A stretch of DNA of 64,000 bases from an uncultured Streptomyces sp. (GTDB lineage Bacteria; Actinomycetota; Actinomycetes; Streptomycetales; Streptomycetaceae). The stretch covers positions 461,978 to 525,977 of the forward strand of contig NZ_CANLBS010000001.1 in assembly GCF_947488945.1 (NCBI RefSeq), in the 5' to 3' direction. Of the stretch, positions 16,925 to 25,668 are shown one piece after another; the first letter of the stretch is position 1, and the number at the start of each line of letters is the position of its first letter. The translations under genes were made by a program, and so were the position numbers. Below the pieces are notes generated by a model, which saw only the letters and a program-made list of their open reading frames with translations, was not told the origin of the DNA and searched no databases.

Positions 16925-16967
16925 GCCCCCTGGCCGTACGGCCGGTCGGCCGGACGGCACAGGGGGC
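16925..16967 (-). terminator. hairpin terminator after ftsX
   Basis: An imperfect inverted repeat with GCCCCCTG...CAGGGGGC arms and an inner GGCC pairing lies about 6 bp past the ftsX stop on the minus strand. It separates ftsEX from the protease gene. Confidence 0.6.
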
Positions 16968-16972
16968 GCATC

Positions 16973-17890
16973 TCACACCTTCAGGTACTTGCGGAGCGCG
17001 AACAGGGCCGCGACCGCGGGCATCAGCAGCCCGATGGCCAGGACCAGCGGCAGCTTGGTGAACACCGCGTCCCAGCCGATGAAGTCGATCAGGTTGAGCT
17101 TTTCCTGCAGTTGCAGGCCGCCGTCGATCAGGAAGTAACGGGCCGCCAGCAGCAGGACGCAGGCCAGCACGCCGCCGATCAGACCGGCGAACGCCGCCTC
17201 CATGATGAACGGCATCTGGATGTAGAAGCCGGAGGCGCCGACGAGCCGCATGATGCCGGTCTCACGCCGCCGGCTGAAGGCCGACACCCGCACGGTGTTG
17301 ACGATCAGCATCAACGCGATGACGAGCATCAGCGCCATCACGCAGAGCGCGGCGACGTTCATGCCGTTCATCAACTCGAAGAGGTTGTCCAGGATCGATC
17401 TCTGGTCCTGGACCGACTGCACCCCGTCCCGGCCCGCGAAGGCGGTGGCGACCACCTTGTACTTCGTCGGGTCGTGCAGCTTCACCCGGTACGACTCCTG
17501 CATCTGGTCGGGCGTGATGTTGCCCGCCATCGGGGAGTCCCCGAACTGCTCCTGGTAGTGCTTGTAGGCCTCGTCGACGGTCTCGAAGGTCACCGTGTCG
17601 ACGGCGGCCATCTCGTCGAGGTCCTTCTTGATCTCCTTCTTCTGCTCGTCGGTGACGGCGCCCTTCGCGCACTTCGGCACGTCCTTGGCGTCACTCTTGT
17701 TGCAGAGGAAGATCGAGACGTTGACCTTGTCGTACCAGTAGTCCTTCATCGTGCTGACCTGCTCGCGCATGAGCAGCGCGCCGCCGAACAGGGCGAGCGA
17801 GAGGGCGACGGAGACCACGACCGCGAAGGTCATCGTGAGGTTCCGACGAAGACCGACGCCGATCTCCGACAGGACGAACTGGGCGCGCAT
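16973..17890 (-). CDS. ftsX: cell division protein FtsX
   Basis: A 305-residue four-helix membrane protein that partners FtsE and regulates peptidoglycan hydrolases at division or hyphal wall remodelling. There is one helix at the N-terminus (after LSEIGVGLRRNLTMT), a large extracellular loop of about 130 residues containing two cysteines (FLCNKSDAKDVPKC), and three C-terminal helices. The paired cysteines in the loop are typical of actinobacterial FtsX. The start has AAAGGA eight bases upstream. The gene lies 23 bp after ftsE, and a terminator follows it. Confidence 0.95.
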   Translation of the reverse strand: MRAQFVLSEIGVGLRRNLTMTFAVVVSVALSLALFGGALLMREQVSTMKDYWYDKVNVSIFLCNKSDAKDVPKCAKGAVTDEQKKEIKKDLDEMAAVDTVTFETVDEAYKHYQEQFGDSPMAGNITPDQMQESYRVKLHDPTKYKVVATAFAGRDGVQSVQDQRSILDNLFELMNGMNVAALCVMALMLVIALMLIVNTVRVSAFSRRRETGIMRLVGASGFYIQMPFIMEAAFAGLIGGVLACVLLLAARYFLIDGGLQLQEKLNLIDFIGWDAVFTKLPLVLAIGLLMPAVAALFALRKYLKV

Positions 17891-17913
17891 GGCGTCCTTT
17901 CAGTACTCGGTGC

Positions 17914-18603
17914 TCAGTGCTGGTAGCCGTAGACGCCACGCGCCTGGTCACGTACGAGACGGCCCTGCTCCAGCTCGATGACGCGCTTGCGCATCTGGTC
18001 GACGATGTTCTGGTCGTGCGTCGCCATGATCACGGTGGTGCCGGTCCGGTTGATCCGGTCCAGCAGCTTCATGATGCCGACGGAGGTCTGCGGGTCGAGG
18101 TTTCCGGTCGGCTCGTCCGCGATCAGCAGCATCGGCCGGTTGACGAACGCACGGGCGATGGCGACGCGTTGCTGCTCACCGCCGGAGAGCTCGCCGGGCA
18201 TCCGGTCCTCCTTGCCGCCGAGCCCGACCAGGTCGAGCACCTGGGGCACGGCCTTGCGGATCTCGCCGCGCGGCTTGCCGATGACCTCCTGCGCGAAGGC
18301 CACGTTCTCGGCGACGGTCTTGTTGGGCAGGAGGCGGAAGTCCTGGAAGACGGTGCCCAACTGGCGCCGCATCTGCGGCACCTTCCAGTTGGAGAGCCGC
18401 GCGAGGTCCTTGCCGAGCACGTGGACCATGCCCTGGCTGGCGCGCTCTTCACGGAGGATCAGACGCATGAAGGTGGACTTGCCGGAGCCCGAGGACCCCA
18501 CCAGGAAGACGAATTCGCCCTTTTCGATGTCGAGGGAGACATCGCGCAACGCGGGGCGACTCTGCTTCGGGTAGGTCTTCGAGACGTTGTCGAATCGGAT
18601 CAC
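17914..18603 (-). CDS. ftsE: cell division ATP-binding protein FtsE
   Basis: A 229-residue ABC ATPase that powers the FtsEX complex. Walker A is GSSGSGKST near residue 36, the Q-loop is in [10 protein letters not shown], the signature is [15 protein letters not shown], Walker B is [12 protein letters not shown], and the switch histidine is in ATHDQ. It starts [24 protein letters not shown]. It is the first gene of ftsEX. The 380-bp upstream region contains a hairpin with 12-bp arms (18698-18709 with 18739-18750) that could fall in its leader. Confidence 0.96.
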   Translation of the reverse strand: MIRFDNVSKTYPKQSRPALRDVSLDIEKGEFVFLVGSSGSGKSTFMRLILREERASQGMVHVLGKDLARLSNWKVPQMRRQLGTVFQDFRLLPNKTVAENVAFAQEVIGKPRGEIRKAVPQVLDLVGLGGKEDRMPGELSGGEQQRVAIARAFVNRPMLLIADEPTGNLDPQTSVGIMKLLDRINRTGTTVIMATHDQNIVDQMRKRVIELEQGRLVRDQARGVYGYQH

Positions 18604-18985
18604 GGATGCACCATGGTCGGCCGGGAGTAGGTGAGCGTGACCATACGCGAATGCCGCTCACGCGTGCAGGCGGCGTCTGCGAATGGGCGTTTTATGCCGG
18701 AAGCCCGTCCGGAACGGGTCGTTTGCGCACCTTTCTCCGACGGGCTTCCGCGAACACTTCCGCGGGGCCGGACACGGGGCCGGAGACACGGCACGGACCG
18801 CTGTCCGCGCACGTGGTGCGACCGCGTCGTCACGGGTCGTCGCCCCCGGCCGTCGGGTTCGCGGCGGCCCGCGCCGAAAAGGGCGCGAGCTGGCACAGTA
18901 GAGGGGGGAACGGTCGCGTTTCCCGGAGCGTTGTGCGGAGAGGAAACCTGGTCGGCGGCTCCGCCGCGCGTGAGGAGGAGTGCGC
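18604..18985. promoter_or_regulatory. divergent intergenic region upstream of ftsE
   Basis: This 382-bp region separates divergent ftsE and the small zinc-ribbon gene. The notable structure is an inverted repeat with perfect 12-bp arms (18698-18709 and 18739-18750) and a 29-base loop, about 95-147 bp before ftsE. No confident promoter hexamers were found. Confidence 0.35.
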
Positions 18986-19192
18986 ATGACCTACGACAGA
19001 CTGGTGTGCGCGAACTGCGCGGCGCCCGTGAGCGAGGGGCGCTGCCCCGCGTGCCGGGCCAGCCGTCGGCACCTGGAAGAGCTCGACCGCCGGGAGGGCG
19101 GCCCGCTGGGCGGCCTGAACCCGATGATGCTGATCGCCCTGCTCGTGGTGCTGGTGGGCGCGCTCGCGGTGCTCGCCCAGCACGCCGCCTGA
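18986..19192 (+). CDS. small membrane protein with zinc ribbon
   Basis: A 68-residue protein with two CxxC pairs (Cys8/Cys11 and Cys20/Cys23) that should bind one zinc, a short acidic/basic linker, and one C-terminal membrane helix (about 46-66, [21 protein letters not shown]). The ribosome binding site AGGAGG lies seven bases before ATG at 18986; an in-frame GTG two codons earlier overlaps that spacing and is less likely. The function is unknown. It is convergent with the surface protein gene, and a strong hairpin lies between them. Confidence 0.8.
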   Translation: MTYDRLVCANCAAPVSEGRCPACRASRRHLEELDRREGGPLGGLNPMMLIALLVVLVGALAVLAQHAA

Positions 19193-19280
19193 CCCCCGCA
19201 CTCCCGCAACCGGGGCACTACCCGGTCACTCACCACCCGCGACGAGGCCCGCAGCGGCCCCCGTCGCGGCCTTGGACGCC

Positions 19281-19324
19281 GAGAAGGGCCCGGAAGAACC
19301 GAACGGTTCTTCCGGGCCCTTCTC
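19281..19324. terminator. bidirectional hairpin terminator
   Basis: A perfect 20-bp inverted repeat (19281-19300 with 19305-19324, loop GAAC) lies between the convergent zinc-ribbon and surface protein genes and can serve both. Confidence 0.85.
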
Positions 19325-19397
19325 CGTGCGCGTACGGACCGGCCGCGTCCCTGGCGGGGATGCGGGCCCGTCCGTACGCCTACGGCTCGTGCGGCGG

Positions 19398-20186
19398 TCA
19401 GGCCGCGGTGCGTCCGTTGCCGGCCAGGCGCGGCAGGAAGCGGAAGCCGATGCCGCCGGCGATCATCGTCGCGGCGCCGATCAGCAGGAAGGTGGTCTCG
19501 GCCGCACCGGTCTCCGCCAGCTCGTCCTTGCCCTTGCCCTGCTCGACCGGCTGGTTGCCGACGCTGTCGGTGTCGGTGTTGTCGGTGCACTCGGCACCGT
19601 CCAGACCGACGGTGCAGGAACCGGCGTCGTCGCCGCCGGAGACGGAGCCGGACGTGCCGGAACCACCGGTGGTGCCGCTGGTGCCGGACGACGAGGAGCC
19701 GCCCGTGGTGGTGTCGCCGGTGGTGGACCCGCCGTCGGTGGACCCGCCGTCCGTGGCACCGCCGTCCGTGGCACCGCCGTCGGTCGCACCGCCGTCCGTG
19801 GCGCCACCATCGGTCGCACCACCGTCCGTGGCACCGCCGTCCGTGGCACCGCCGTCCGTGGCACCGCCGTCGGTCGCACCGCCGTCGGTCGCACCGCCGT
19901 CCGTGGCACCGCCGTCCGTGGCGCCACCATCGGTCGCACCGCCGTCGTCGCCGCCGCCGATGAGGCCGCCCGCGATCAGGCCGCCGTCCGTGGCGCCGCC
20001 GTCGGTCGCACCACCGTCGGTGGCGCCGCCGTCCGTCGCACCGCCGTCGGTCGTACCACCGTCGGTCTCGGCGAAGGTGCCATAGCCGACGGCCTGCGCG
20101 GCGCCCGCGGCGGTCAGCGACGCACCGGCCGCGATCACCACTCCGGCTGCCATGCGCGCGACGCGTACACGCGTCTTACTCGTCAT
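19398..20186 (-). CDS. LAXTG-anchored surface protein with pentapeptide repeats
   Basis: A 262-residue secreted protein. A signal peptide spans residues 1 to about 32 (positive start, [20 protein letters not shown]). The middle consists largely of TDGGA pentapeptides in two blocks, separated by a [10 protein letters not shown] interruption. A Ser/Thr/Gly region with two cysteines follows ([14 protein letters not shown]). The end is a sorting signal: LAETG at 223-227, a hydrophobic stretch, and arginines near the C-terminus. LAXTG is the motif used by streptomycete class E sortases, which also anchor long chaplins, so wall attachment is likely. The biological role is unknown. Repeats are 15-bp units in DNA and their number may vary between strains. 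No sortase gene is in the window. Confidence 0.85.
   Translation of the reverse strand: MTSKTRVRVARMAAGVVIAAGASLTAAGAAQAVGYGTFAETDGGTTDGGATDGGATDGGATDGGATDGGLIAGGLIGGGDDGGATDGGATDGGATDGGATDGGATDGGATDGGATDGGATDGGATDGGATDGGATDGGATDGGATDGGSTDGGSTTGDTTTGGSSSSGTSGTTGGSGTSGSVSGGDDAGSCTVGLDGAECTDNTDTDSVGNQPVEQGKGKDELAETGAAETTFLLIGAATMIAGGIGFRFLPRLAGNGRTAA
19725..20069 (-). repeat. 15-bp coding tandem repeat array
   Basis: Tandem 15-bp units encode [10 protein letters not shown] pentapeptides within the surface protein. The array has a main block (about 19730-19945) and a shorter block (about 19985-20069). Units differ by synonymous changes, so it is not a very recent expansion throughout. Confidence 0.85.
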
Positions 20187-20342
20187 CTGCTGCTACCCCC
20201 AGTAGCTGATCTCGTAGTGGAGCAGCCATATGCGGGTCATGGCCCTGCGGAGTTCGCTCCGAGCCGCCCGACCCCCGTGTGCAGTGGTCATCCGGCCCGC
20301 CCCCGATCACACCCGTCCCAGACATACGCACGCTGCCCAAAC

Positions 20343-20371
20343 ACCCTCGCCACATATAAGACTGACGTCAA
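20343..20371 (-). promoter_or_regulatory. candidate promoter of the surface protein gene
   Basis: On the minus strand TTGACG (plus 20366-20371), a 17-bp spacer and GAGGGT (plus 20343-20348) form a fair vegetative promoter about 155 bp before the surface protein start. The -10 is only a partial match. Confidence 0.4.
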
Positions 20372-20524
20372 GGCCAATCCGCGCCACTACGCCACGCTTT
20401 GGGGCTTCTGACGGGTAATCGGCGGCACGACTGTGACGCAATCACCACCGGATCTCCCCGGCCTCGGGGAAACGGCAAGGGAACGGCGATCGGAAGCGTG
20501 TTCCGGACAAGCGCCCGGAAAACG

Positions 20525-20562
20525 CGGCCGGGCCCGGGTGAAGGATCACCCGGGCCCGGCCG
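20525..20562 (-). terminator. hairpin terminator after prfB
   Basis: A perfect 16-bp stem (20525-20540 with 20547-20562) begins 15 bp past the prfB stop on the minus strand, followed by CGTTTTCC. Confidence 0.8.
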
Positions 20563-20576
20563 ACGTACGTCGGGGA

Positions 20577-21683
20577 CTACTTCTCCTGCTGCTTGCGCCA
20601 GCGGATGCCCGCCTCGATGAACCCGTCGATCTCGCCGCCGAAGACGGCTTCCGGGTTGCCCATCTCGAACTCCGTACGCAGGTCCTTGACCATCTGGTAC
20701 GGGTGCAGGACGTACGAACGCATCTGGTTGCCCCAGGAGTTGCCGCCGTCGCCCTTGAGCGCGTTCATCCGGGCCTGCTCCTCCTGGCGGCGGCGCTCGA
20801 GGAGCTTCGCCTGGAGGACGTTCATCGCGGACGCCTTGTTCTGGATCTGCGAGCGCTCGTTCTGGCAGGAGACGACGATGCCGGTCGGCAGGTGGGTCAG
20901 CCGCACCGCGGAGTCGGTGGTGTTGACGCCCTGACCGCCGGGGCCGGAGGAGCGGTACACGTCGACGCGCAGCTCGGACTCGTCGATCTCGATGTGGTCG
21001 GTCTGCTCGACCACCGGCAGCACCTCGACGCCGGCGAAGGACGTCTGGCGGCGACCCTGGTTGTCGAAGGGCGAGATCCGGACCAGCCGGTGGGTGCCCT
21101 GTTCGACGGAGAGCGTGCCGTAGGCGTACGGGACCTCGACGGCGAAGGTGGTCGACTTGATGCCGGCCTCTTCGGCGTACGCCGTCTCGTAGACCTCGGT
21201 CTTGTAGTTGTGCCGCTCGGCCCAACGGATGTACATGCGCTGGAGCTTCTCGGCGAAGTCGGCGGCGTCCACCCCACCGGCCTCGGCGCGGATGGTGACC
21301 AGGGCCTCGCGCGCGTCGTACTCGCCGGACAGGAGGGTGCGGACCTCCATCTCGTCGAGCGCCTTGCGCACCGACTCCAGCTCGGTCTCGGCCTCACGCA
21401 GGGCGTCGGCGTCGCCCTCGTCCTCGGCGAGCTCGAACATGATGCTGAGATCGTCGATGCGGCCGCGGAGGGCCTCGGTCTTGCGGACCTCCGCCTGGAG
21501 GTGCGAAAGCTTGCTGGTGATCTTCTGCGCCGCGTCGGGGTCGTCCCAGAGGGACGGCGCCGCCGCCTGCTCCTCGAGCACGGCGATGTCCGCCCTCAGG
21601 GCATCCAGGTCCAGGACGGCCTCGATCGACCCCATGGTCGAGGAGAGGGACTTCAGCTCTTCGGAAATATCGACGACTGCCAC
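20577..21683 (-). CDS. prfB: peptide chain release factor 2
   Basis: A 368-residue class 1 release factor for UAA and UGA. The stop-codon recognition tripeptide SPF (in [11 protein letters not shown], near residue 204) marks it as RF2, and the catalytic GGQ is in [10 protein letters not shown] near residue 247. The frame is continuous, so there is no programmed +1 frameshift as in E. coli prfB. The GTG start (then AVVDISEEL) lacks a ribosome binding site; TACGCT lies six bases upstream, consistent with a leaderless mRNA. It follows pkaF on the same strand with a 134-bp gap. Confidence 0.96.
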   Translation of the reverse strand: MAVVDISEELKSLSSTMGSIEAVLDLDALRADIAVLEEQAAAPSLWDDPDAAQKITSKLSHLQAEVRKTEALRGRIDDLSIMFELAEDEGDADALREAETELESVRKALDEMEVRTLLSGEYDAREALVTIRAEAGGVDAADFAEKLQRMYIRWAERHNYKTEVYETAYAEEAGIKSTTFAVEVPYAYGTLSVEQGTHRLVRISPFDNQGRRQTSFAGVEVLPVVEQTDHIEIDESELRVDVYRSSGPGGQGVNTTDSAVRLTHLPTGIVVSCQNERSQIQNKASAMNVLQAKLLERRRQEEQARMNALKGDGGNSWGNQMRSYVLHPYQMVKDLRTEFEMGNPEAVFGGEIDGFIEAGIRWRKQQEK

Positions 21684-21817
21684 GGGTCCAGCGTAACGGC
21701 TGGACGGGTGAAGCTCGCCCTCCCCCGGCCGCGGACCCCGTTCCCCGAGGTCGGAGGCGTCCGGGCGGCCCGGCCGGGGGCACCGGGACCGGCCGGAGCG
21801 CACGGCGCCCGGCGGGT

Positions 21818-23062
21818 CTAGGGGGTGGCGGGCGCCGAGTCCCCGGGACCGGTGGGGGCGCCGTCGGCGTCGTCGCCCCCGGTGACCAGCAGCCCGCCGA
21901 CCGCGAGAGCCGCGCAGACCGCGACCGCGGCCACGCCCAGAGTTATGCGGCGCTTGCGGACCGCCGCGGCCTTGTTCCGGGCGGAGCCGGGGCGGGGGCC
22001 CGGCGCGCGCGGGGCGCGGGCGGTACCGAGGGGGCCGCCGGCCAGTTCGTCGGGGCCGGGGACCCGCATGCTCGTGTGGGTGTCCCGGTTCGAGTCCGGC
22101 ACCGCCCCGGTCACCAGCGGCACGGCACCCCGTCGACGGGGCTCCTCGGCCGGGTTCTCGCGGTCGTCGTACTCCGCGTCCGCGGTGCCCGCCTCCGGCT
22201 CCTCCTCGCCCGGCTCGTCCACGTCCAGCGGGGGGATGCCGGCCAGCAGGGGCAGCAGCTCCCGCAGCCGCTGGGCCAGTTCCCCGGCCCGCAGCCGGGA
22301 GGCGGGGGCCTTCGCCAGGCACTGGACCAGGAGCTGCCAGAGCTCCTCGGGGATGCCGGGGAGCGGCACCACGGACTCGGTGACGTGGCGCCGGAGCACC
22401 GCGCCGGGGTGGCCGCCGCCGAACGGCGTGAAGCCCGCCAGCAGTTCGTAGAGGACGGTCGCCAGCGCGTAGATGTCGACGGCGGCCCGCGGCGGCAGCC
22501 CCTCGACTATCTCGGGCGCGAGATAGTCGGGCGTACCGATGATCTTCGTGGACCTGGTGCGGCCCGGGGTGTCGATGAGCTTGGCCACGCCGAAGTCGGT
22601 CAGCAGCGCGGGGTGCGCGCCGCCGGGGCCGAGCGGTCCCTCCATGTCGAGCAGGATGTTCTCCGGCTTGACGTCGCGGTGCACCACTCCGGCGGCGTGC
22701 GCGGCCGCCAGCCCGTCGGCGACGTCGGCGACGATCGCGACGGCCGCCTCGGGGGCGAGCCTGCGCTCGCGGTCGAGCCGGGTCCGCAGGTCCGTGCCGC
22801 GGACGAGCCGCATGACCAGCGCGAGGTCGTTGCCGTCGACCACGAGGTCCTGGACGGCCACCACGTGCGGGTGGTCGAGTCCGAGCAGCGCCGTGCGTTC
22901 CTGGACGAAGCGGCCCACCAGTTCCTCGTCGGACGCCAGGTCCTCGCGCAGCAGCTTGATGGCGACGGGCCCTTGCGGACCCTCGCCGAGCCACACCGTT
23001 CCGGCACTGCCGCGCCCCAGGATCTGGTGGGCGGTGTACCGGCTGCCGATATTCCGTGCCAA
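21818..23062 (-). CDS. pkaF: Ser/Thr protein kinase PkaF-like, membrane anchored
   Basis: A kinase of about 414 residues of the bacterial Hanks type. The glycine loop is GRGSAGTVW (about 16-24), the catalytic lysine is in PVAIKLLRE, the catalytic loop is [12 protein letters not shown] near 126, DFG is in [10 protein letters not shown], and GTPDYLAPE marks the activation segment end. All catalytic residues look intact. After an acidic/proline linker there is one membrane helix (about 378-398, [19 protein letters not shown]) and a short outer tail without PASTA repeats. I chose the TTG start because GAGGGAG lies five bases upstream and the product then begins [13 protein letters not shown]. The name rests on the pair arrangement with pkaA, as I recall it from S. 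coelicolor. Confidence 0.82.
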   Translation of the reverse strand: MARNIGSRYTAHQILGRGSAGTVWLGEGPQGPVAIKLLREDLASDEELVGRFVQERTALLGLDHPHVVAVQDLVVDGNDLALVMRLVRGTDLRTRLDRERRLAPEAAVAIVADVADGLAAAHAAGVVHRDVKPENILLDMEGPLGPGGAHPALLTDFGVAKLIDTPGRTRSTKIIGTPDYLAPEIVEGLPPRAAVDIYALATVLYELLAGFTPFGGGHPGAVLRRHVTESVVPLPGIPEELWQLLVQCLAKAPASRLRAGELAQRLRELLPLLAGIPPLDVDEPGEEEPEAGTADAEYDDRENPAEEPRRRGAVPLVTGAVPDSNRDTHTSMRVPGPDELAGGPLGTARAPRAPGPRPGSARNKAAAVRKRRITLGVAAVAVCAALAVGGLLVTGGDDADGAPTGPGDSAPATP

Positions 23063-23234
23063 GACTGCTCCCTCAGCGGCTGGCTCTGGACCCCCGGTCG
23101 ACAAAGTTACGCGGCGATCGGGGTGCTGCGTGCCCCGGATGACGCCAACCACCCCTCCCGTGGGCGATATGCACGGAAAAGGCATTCAAGAAGTCGACAA
23201 GACCACTGAGTTGACCTCGTACGGGACCGTCCGC

Positions 23235-23271
23235 GCCGCCGGGGCGTCCCGATCGGCGACGCCCCGGCGGC
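23235..23271 (-). terminator. hairpin terminator after pkaA
   Basis: A perfect 14-bp stem (23235-23248 with 23258-23271, loop of nine) lies 35 bp past the pkaA stop on the minus strand. Confidence 0.65.
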
Positions 23272-23305
23272 AAGGTTCCTCCCGGCCGCCGGAGTGCGTC
23301 CCAGG

Positions 23306-24979
23306 TCAGGGGTTGGTGGTGCCGCCGTCCCCGGAGCCGCCGATCTTCTCGATCCAGCCGGTGACCTTGGCGATACCGTCGCCGATGGACTGCCAGTAGC
23401 CCTTGCCCTGGTTGATCCAGTCCTGAAGCGGCGTCAGCTCCCAGATGAGCCAGCTCGCGACCACCAGCAGCACCAGGGTGAACAGGCAGCCCTTGAGGCA
23501 GCCGAGGCCCGGGATGCGCATGGGGTTGGCGCTGCGTTGCCGGGGCTCGCGCGGCGCCGGCGGCTCGGGGCGCTGCGGCTGCTGCGGCGGCGCGTAGCTC
23601 TGCCGCTGCTGGGGCTGTGGCGGCTGCTGGTACCGCTGGGGCTGCTGCTGCTGGGGCTGCTGGTAGCGCTGCGGCTGCTGGTTCTGCGGCGGGTACTGCT
23701 GGTGCTGCGGGCGCTGCTGCTGCGGGGGCTGCTGCGGCTGCTGGTACTGCTGCGGCTGGCGCTGGGGGCGGCGGCGGAGCGGGTCCTGGCTCGGGTCGAG
23801 GTACTGGACCTGGGTCTGTTCGTTGCGGTCGCGGGCGGCCTGGAGCTGCGACTGCCAGGGGTGCTGCCCGTCCGGCTGCCCCTCGGGGCGCGGCGGCACG
23901 GGCGGCAGCACGGCGGTCGGATCGGCCTGGCCGCCGGGAGTCTGTCCGCCGGGCCCGGAGGTGTGGCCCATCACGCTGGTCGCGGCGTTCGGGTCGTAGG
24001 TGCCCGCGTTGCCCGGCAGTACCTGGGTGAGGTCGGCGGCGCCGGGCGTCTCCGGGACGGGGGCGGGCGAGGGGTCGGGGGCGAGCAGCGCGCCGACCCC
24101 GTCGGCGGCGGCGATCTGCGCCGAGTTGGCGTGCACGCCGACGCCCGCCGCGACCGTGCGCAGCGCGCGGGCCAGGTTCTCGGCCGAGGGGCGCTGGTCG
24201 GGATCCTTGCGCAGGCAGCGCTCGATGACGGTCCACAGCGGCTCCGGCACGTTCCCCGGGCGCCGGGGCTCCTCGCTGAGGTGCCGGTGCAGCACCTCCA
24301 GGGCGGTGCCGCCGGCGAACGGGGGCCGGCCGGTGACCAGCTCGTACAGCAGGATGCCGGCGCCGTAGATGTCGACGGCGGAGGTCTGCGGGCGGCCCTC
24401 GGCGGACTCGGGTGCGACGTAGGCGGGCGTGCCGACGAACTCGTGCGTGCGGGTCAGCCCCGGCGAGTCCGCCAGCCGCGCGATGCCGAAGTCGGTGAGC
24501 ATCGGGCGCATGCCGCCGTCGCGCTGGTCGAGCAGGACGTTGGCGGGCTTGAGGTCGCGGTGGACGACCCCGTCCGCGTGGCTGGCGGCGAGCGCGTCGG
24601 CGATCTGCGCGGTCATCAGCGAGGCGGCGACCGGCGTCAGCGGGCCGTTCTCGCGGAGGTAGCGGTGCAGGTCGGGACCGTCGATCAGGTCCATGACCAG
24701 GGCCAGCAGGTCGCCCTCCACGACGAGGTCGCGGGTGCGCACGATGTTCTCGTGGGTGAGCCGCAGCAGGACGGAGCGCTCCCGCAGGAAGCGCATCACC
24801 ACGTCGGCGTCGTTGGCCAGCTCCTCCTTGAGGACCTTGATGGCCACGGTCTCGCCGGGCCGGCCGGCGACGGCCGCCTCGGCGCCCGCGGCCTCCCGCT
24901 GCCGGGCTCGCCAGACGGTGCCCGTGGCACCGCGTCCGAGCGGCTCTTCGAGCAAGTACTTGCTGCCTACCGGCCGCAC
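23306..24979 (-). CDS. pkaA: Ser/Thr protein kinase PkaA-like with glutamine-rich linker and membrane anchor
   Basis: A 557-residue Hanks-type kinase. The N-terminal 270 residues hold GRGATGTVW, VAIKVLKEE, HRDLKPANVLLD, LTDFGIARL and GTPAYVAPE. A Thr-containing proline linker is followed by a conspicuous Gln/Pro/Tyr-rich stretch (about residues 385-490), a membrane helix (about 505-525, CLFTLVLLVVASWLIW) and a short outer tail. The GTG start has GGGAG eight bases upstream. The gene is divergent from the FHA/FtsK-like gene and upstream of pkaF. A kinase pair next to an FHA protein suggests a local phospho-signalling unit. The Q-rich linker resembles flexible, low-complexity regions and has no enzymatic motif. 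Confidence 0.85.
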   Translation of the reverse strand: MRPVGSKYLLEEPLGRGATGTVWRARQREAAGAEAAVAGRPGETVAIKVLKEELANDADVVMRFLRERSVLLRLTHENIVRTRDLVVEGDLLALVMDLIDGPDLHRYLRENGPLTPVAASLMTAQIADALAASHADGVVHRDLKPANVLLDQRDGGMRPMLTDFGIARLADSPGLTRTHEFVGTPAYVAPESAEGRPQTSAVDIYGAGILLYELVTGRPPFAGGTALEVLHRHLSEEPRRPGNVPEPLWTVIERCLRKDPDQRPSAENLARALRTVAAGVGVHANSAQIAAADGVGALLAPDPSPAPVPETPGAADLTQVLPGNAGTYDPNAATSVMGHTSGPGGQTPGGQADPTAVLPPVPPRPEGQPDGQHPWQSQLQAARDRNEQTQVQYLDPSQDPLRRRPQRQPQQYQQPQQPPQQQRPQHQQYPPQNQQPQRYQQPQQQQPQRYQQPPQPQQRQSYAPPQQPQRPEPPAPREPRQRSANPMRIPGLGCLKGCLFTLVLLVVASWLIWELTPLQDWINQGKGYWQSIGDGIAKVTGWIEKIGGSGDGGTTNP

Positions 24980-25668
24980 GTCATGCGCTCCCTGCTGATC
25001 GTGATGGGTCGAGCCCCCCGGAACCCGGGACCCCCGGGAACCGGGCCACCCGATAATCGGAGACCCCCCGCCCGGATGTTCCGGCCCACTCTAATGGTGC
25101 GGAGCGGGCCCCAGCGGGGCGTCCACCCGGCTGTGTTCCCTCTGTGATCCGCCGTACGCCCACGGACGGCGACGGACGTGGCGGCTCCAGTGGGACGGAC
25201 CCCGTCCGGGGCACCACCGGAGCACAGGAGGAAGGACGCGGCCCGCGGCCGGGCGGTTGCCCGGGGCCCGGTGGCACCGCCCCGCCGGGCGACTCCGGGC
25301 CGCCCCGGCGGAAGTCCGCCCGGTGCACCCCGTCCGGCCACGCACTCGTACACGCGTCCACATGCGCACATGACAGACGCACGCGCGTTCGACATCTCGT
25401 TCCGGCCCACGCCGACGAGGTTTTGGCCGACCGAAGCCGATCCAACCAGGCACTTTTGCACCCAAGGGCGACCATTCAAGATCACTTCCTGGCGTCCCCC
25501 GGGCGTGTTGTCAGCGGCAGGTGCGAGGATGCCTCCAGCACGGATCCGTGAGGACGGGAGTCTCGCGGTCCGTGACGACTTGTACCGGACGACGCGTCCG
25601 TGCCGGGTGGGGGGATTCACAGGGCGTTCCCCTGCCGGGCATCCGCGCAGAAGGGACCGCTGACGGCG
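24980..25668. other. divergent intergenic region between pkaA and the FHA gene
   Basis: About 690 bp. Open frames exist on both strands, but they lack ribosome binding sites and domain signatures. The promoters of pkaA and of the FHA gene must lie here. I could not identify convincing -35/-10 pairs. Confidence 0.4.

Noticed and set aside
20577..22994. Fusion of RF2 with the PkaF kinase region in one frame
   Set aside because: The upstream part of the frame is an out-of-frame shadow of pkaF; RF2 has its own GTG start and the kinase motifs are in a different frame.
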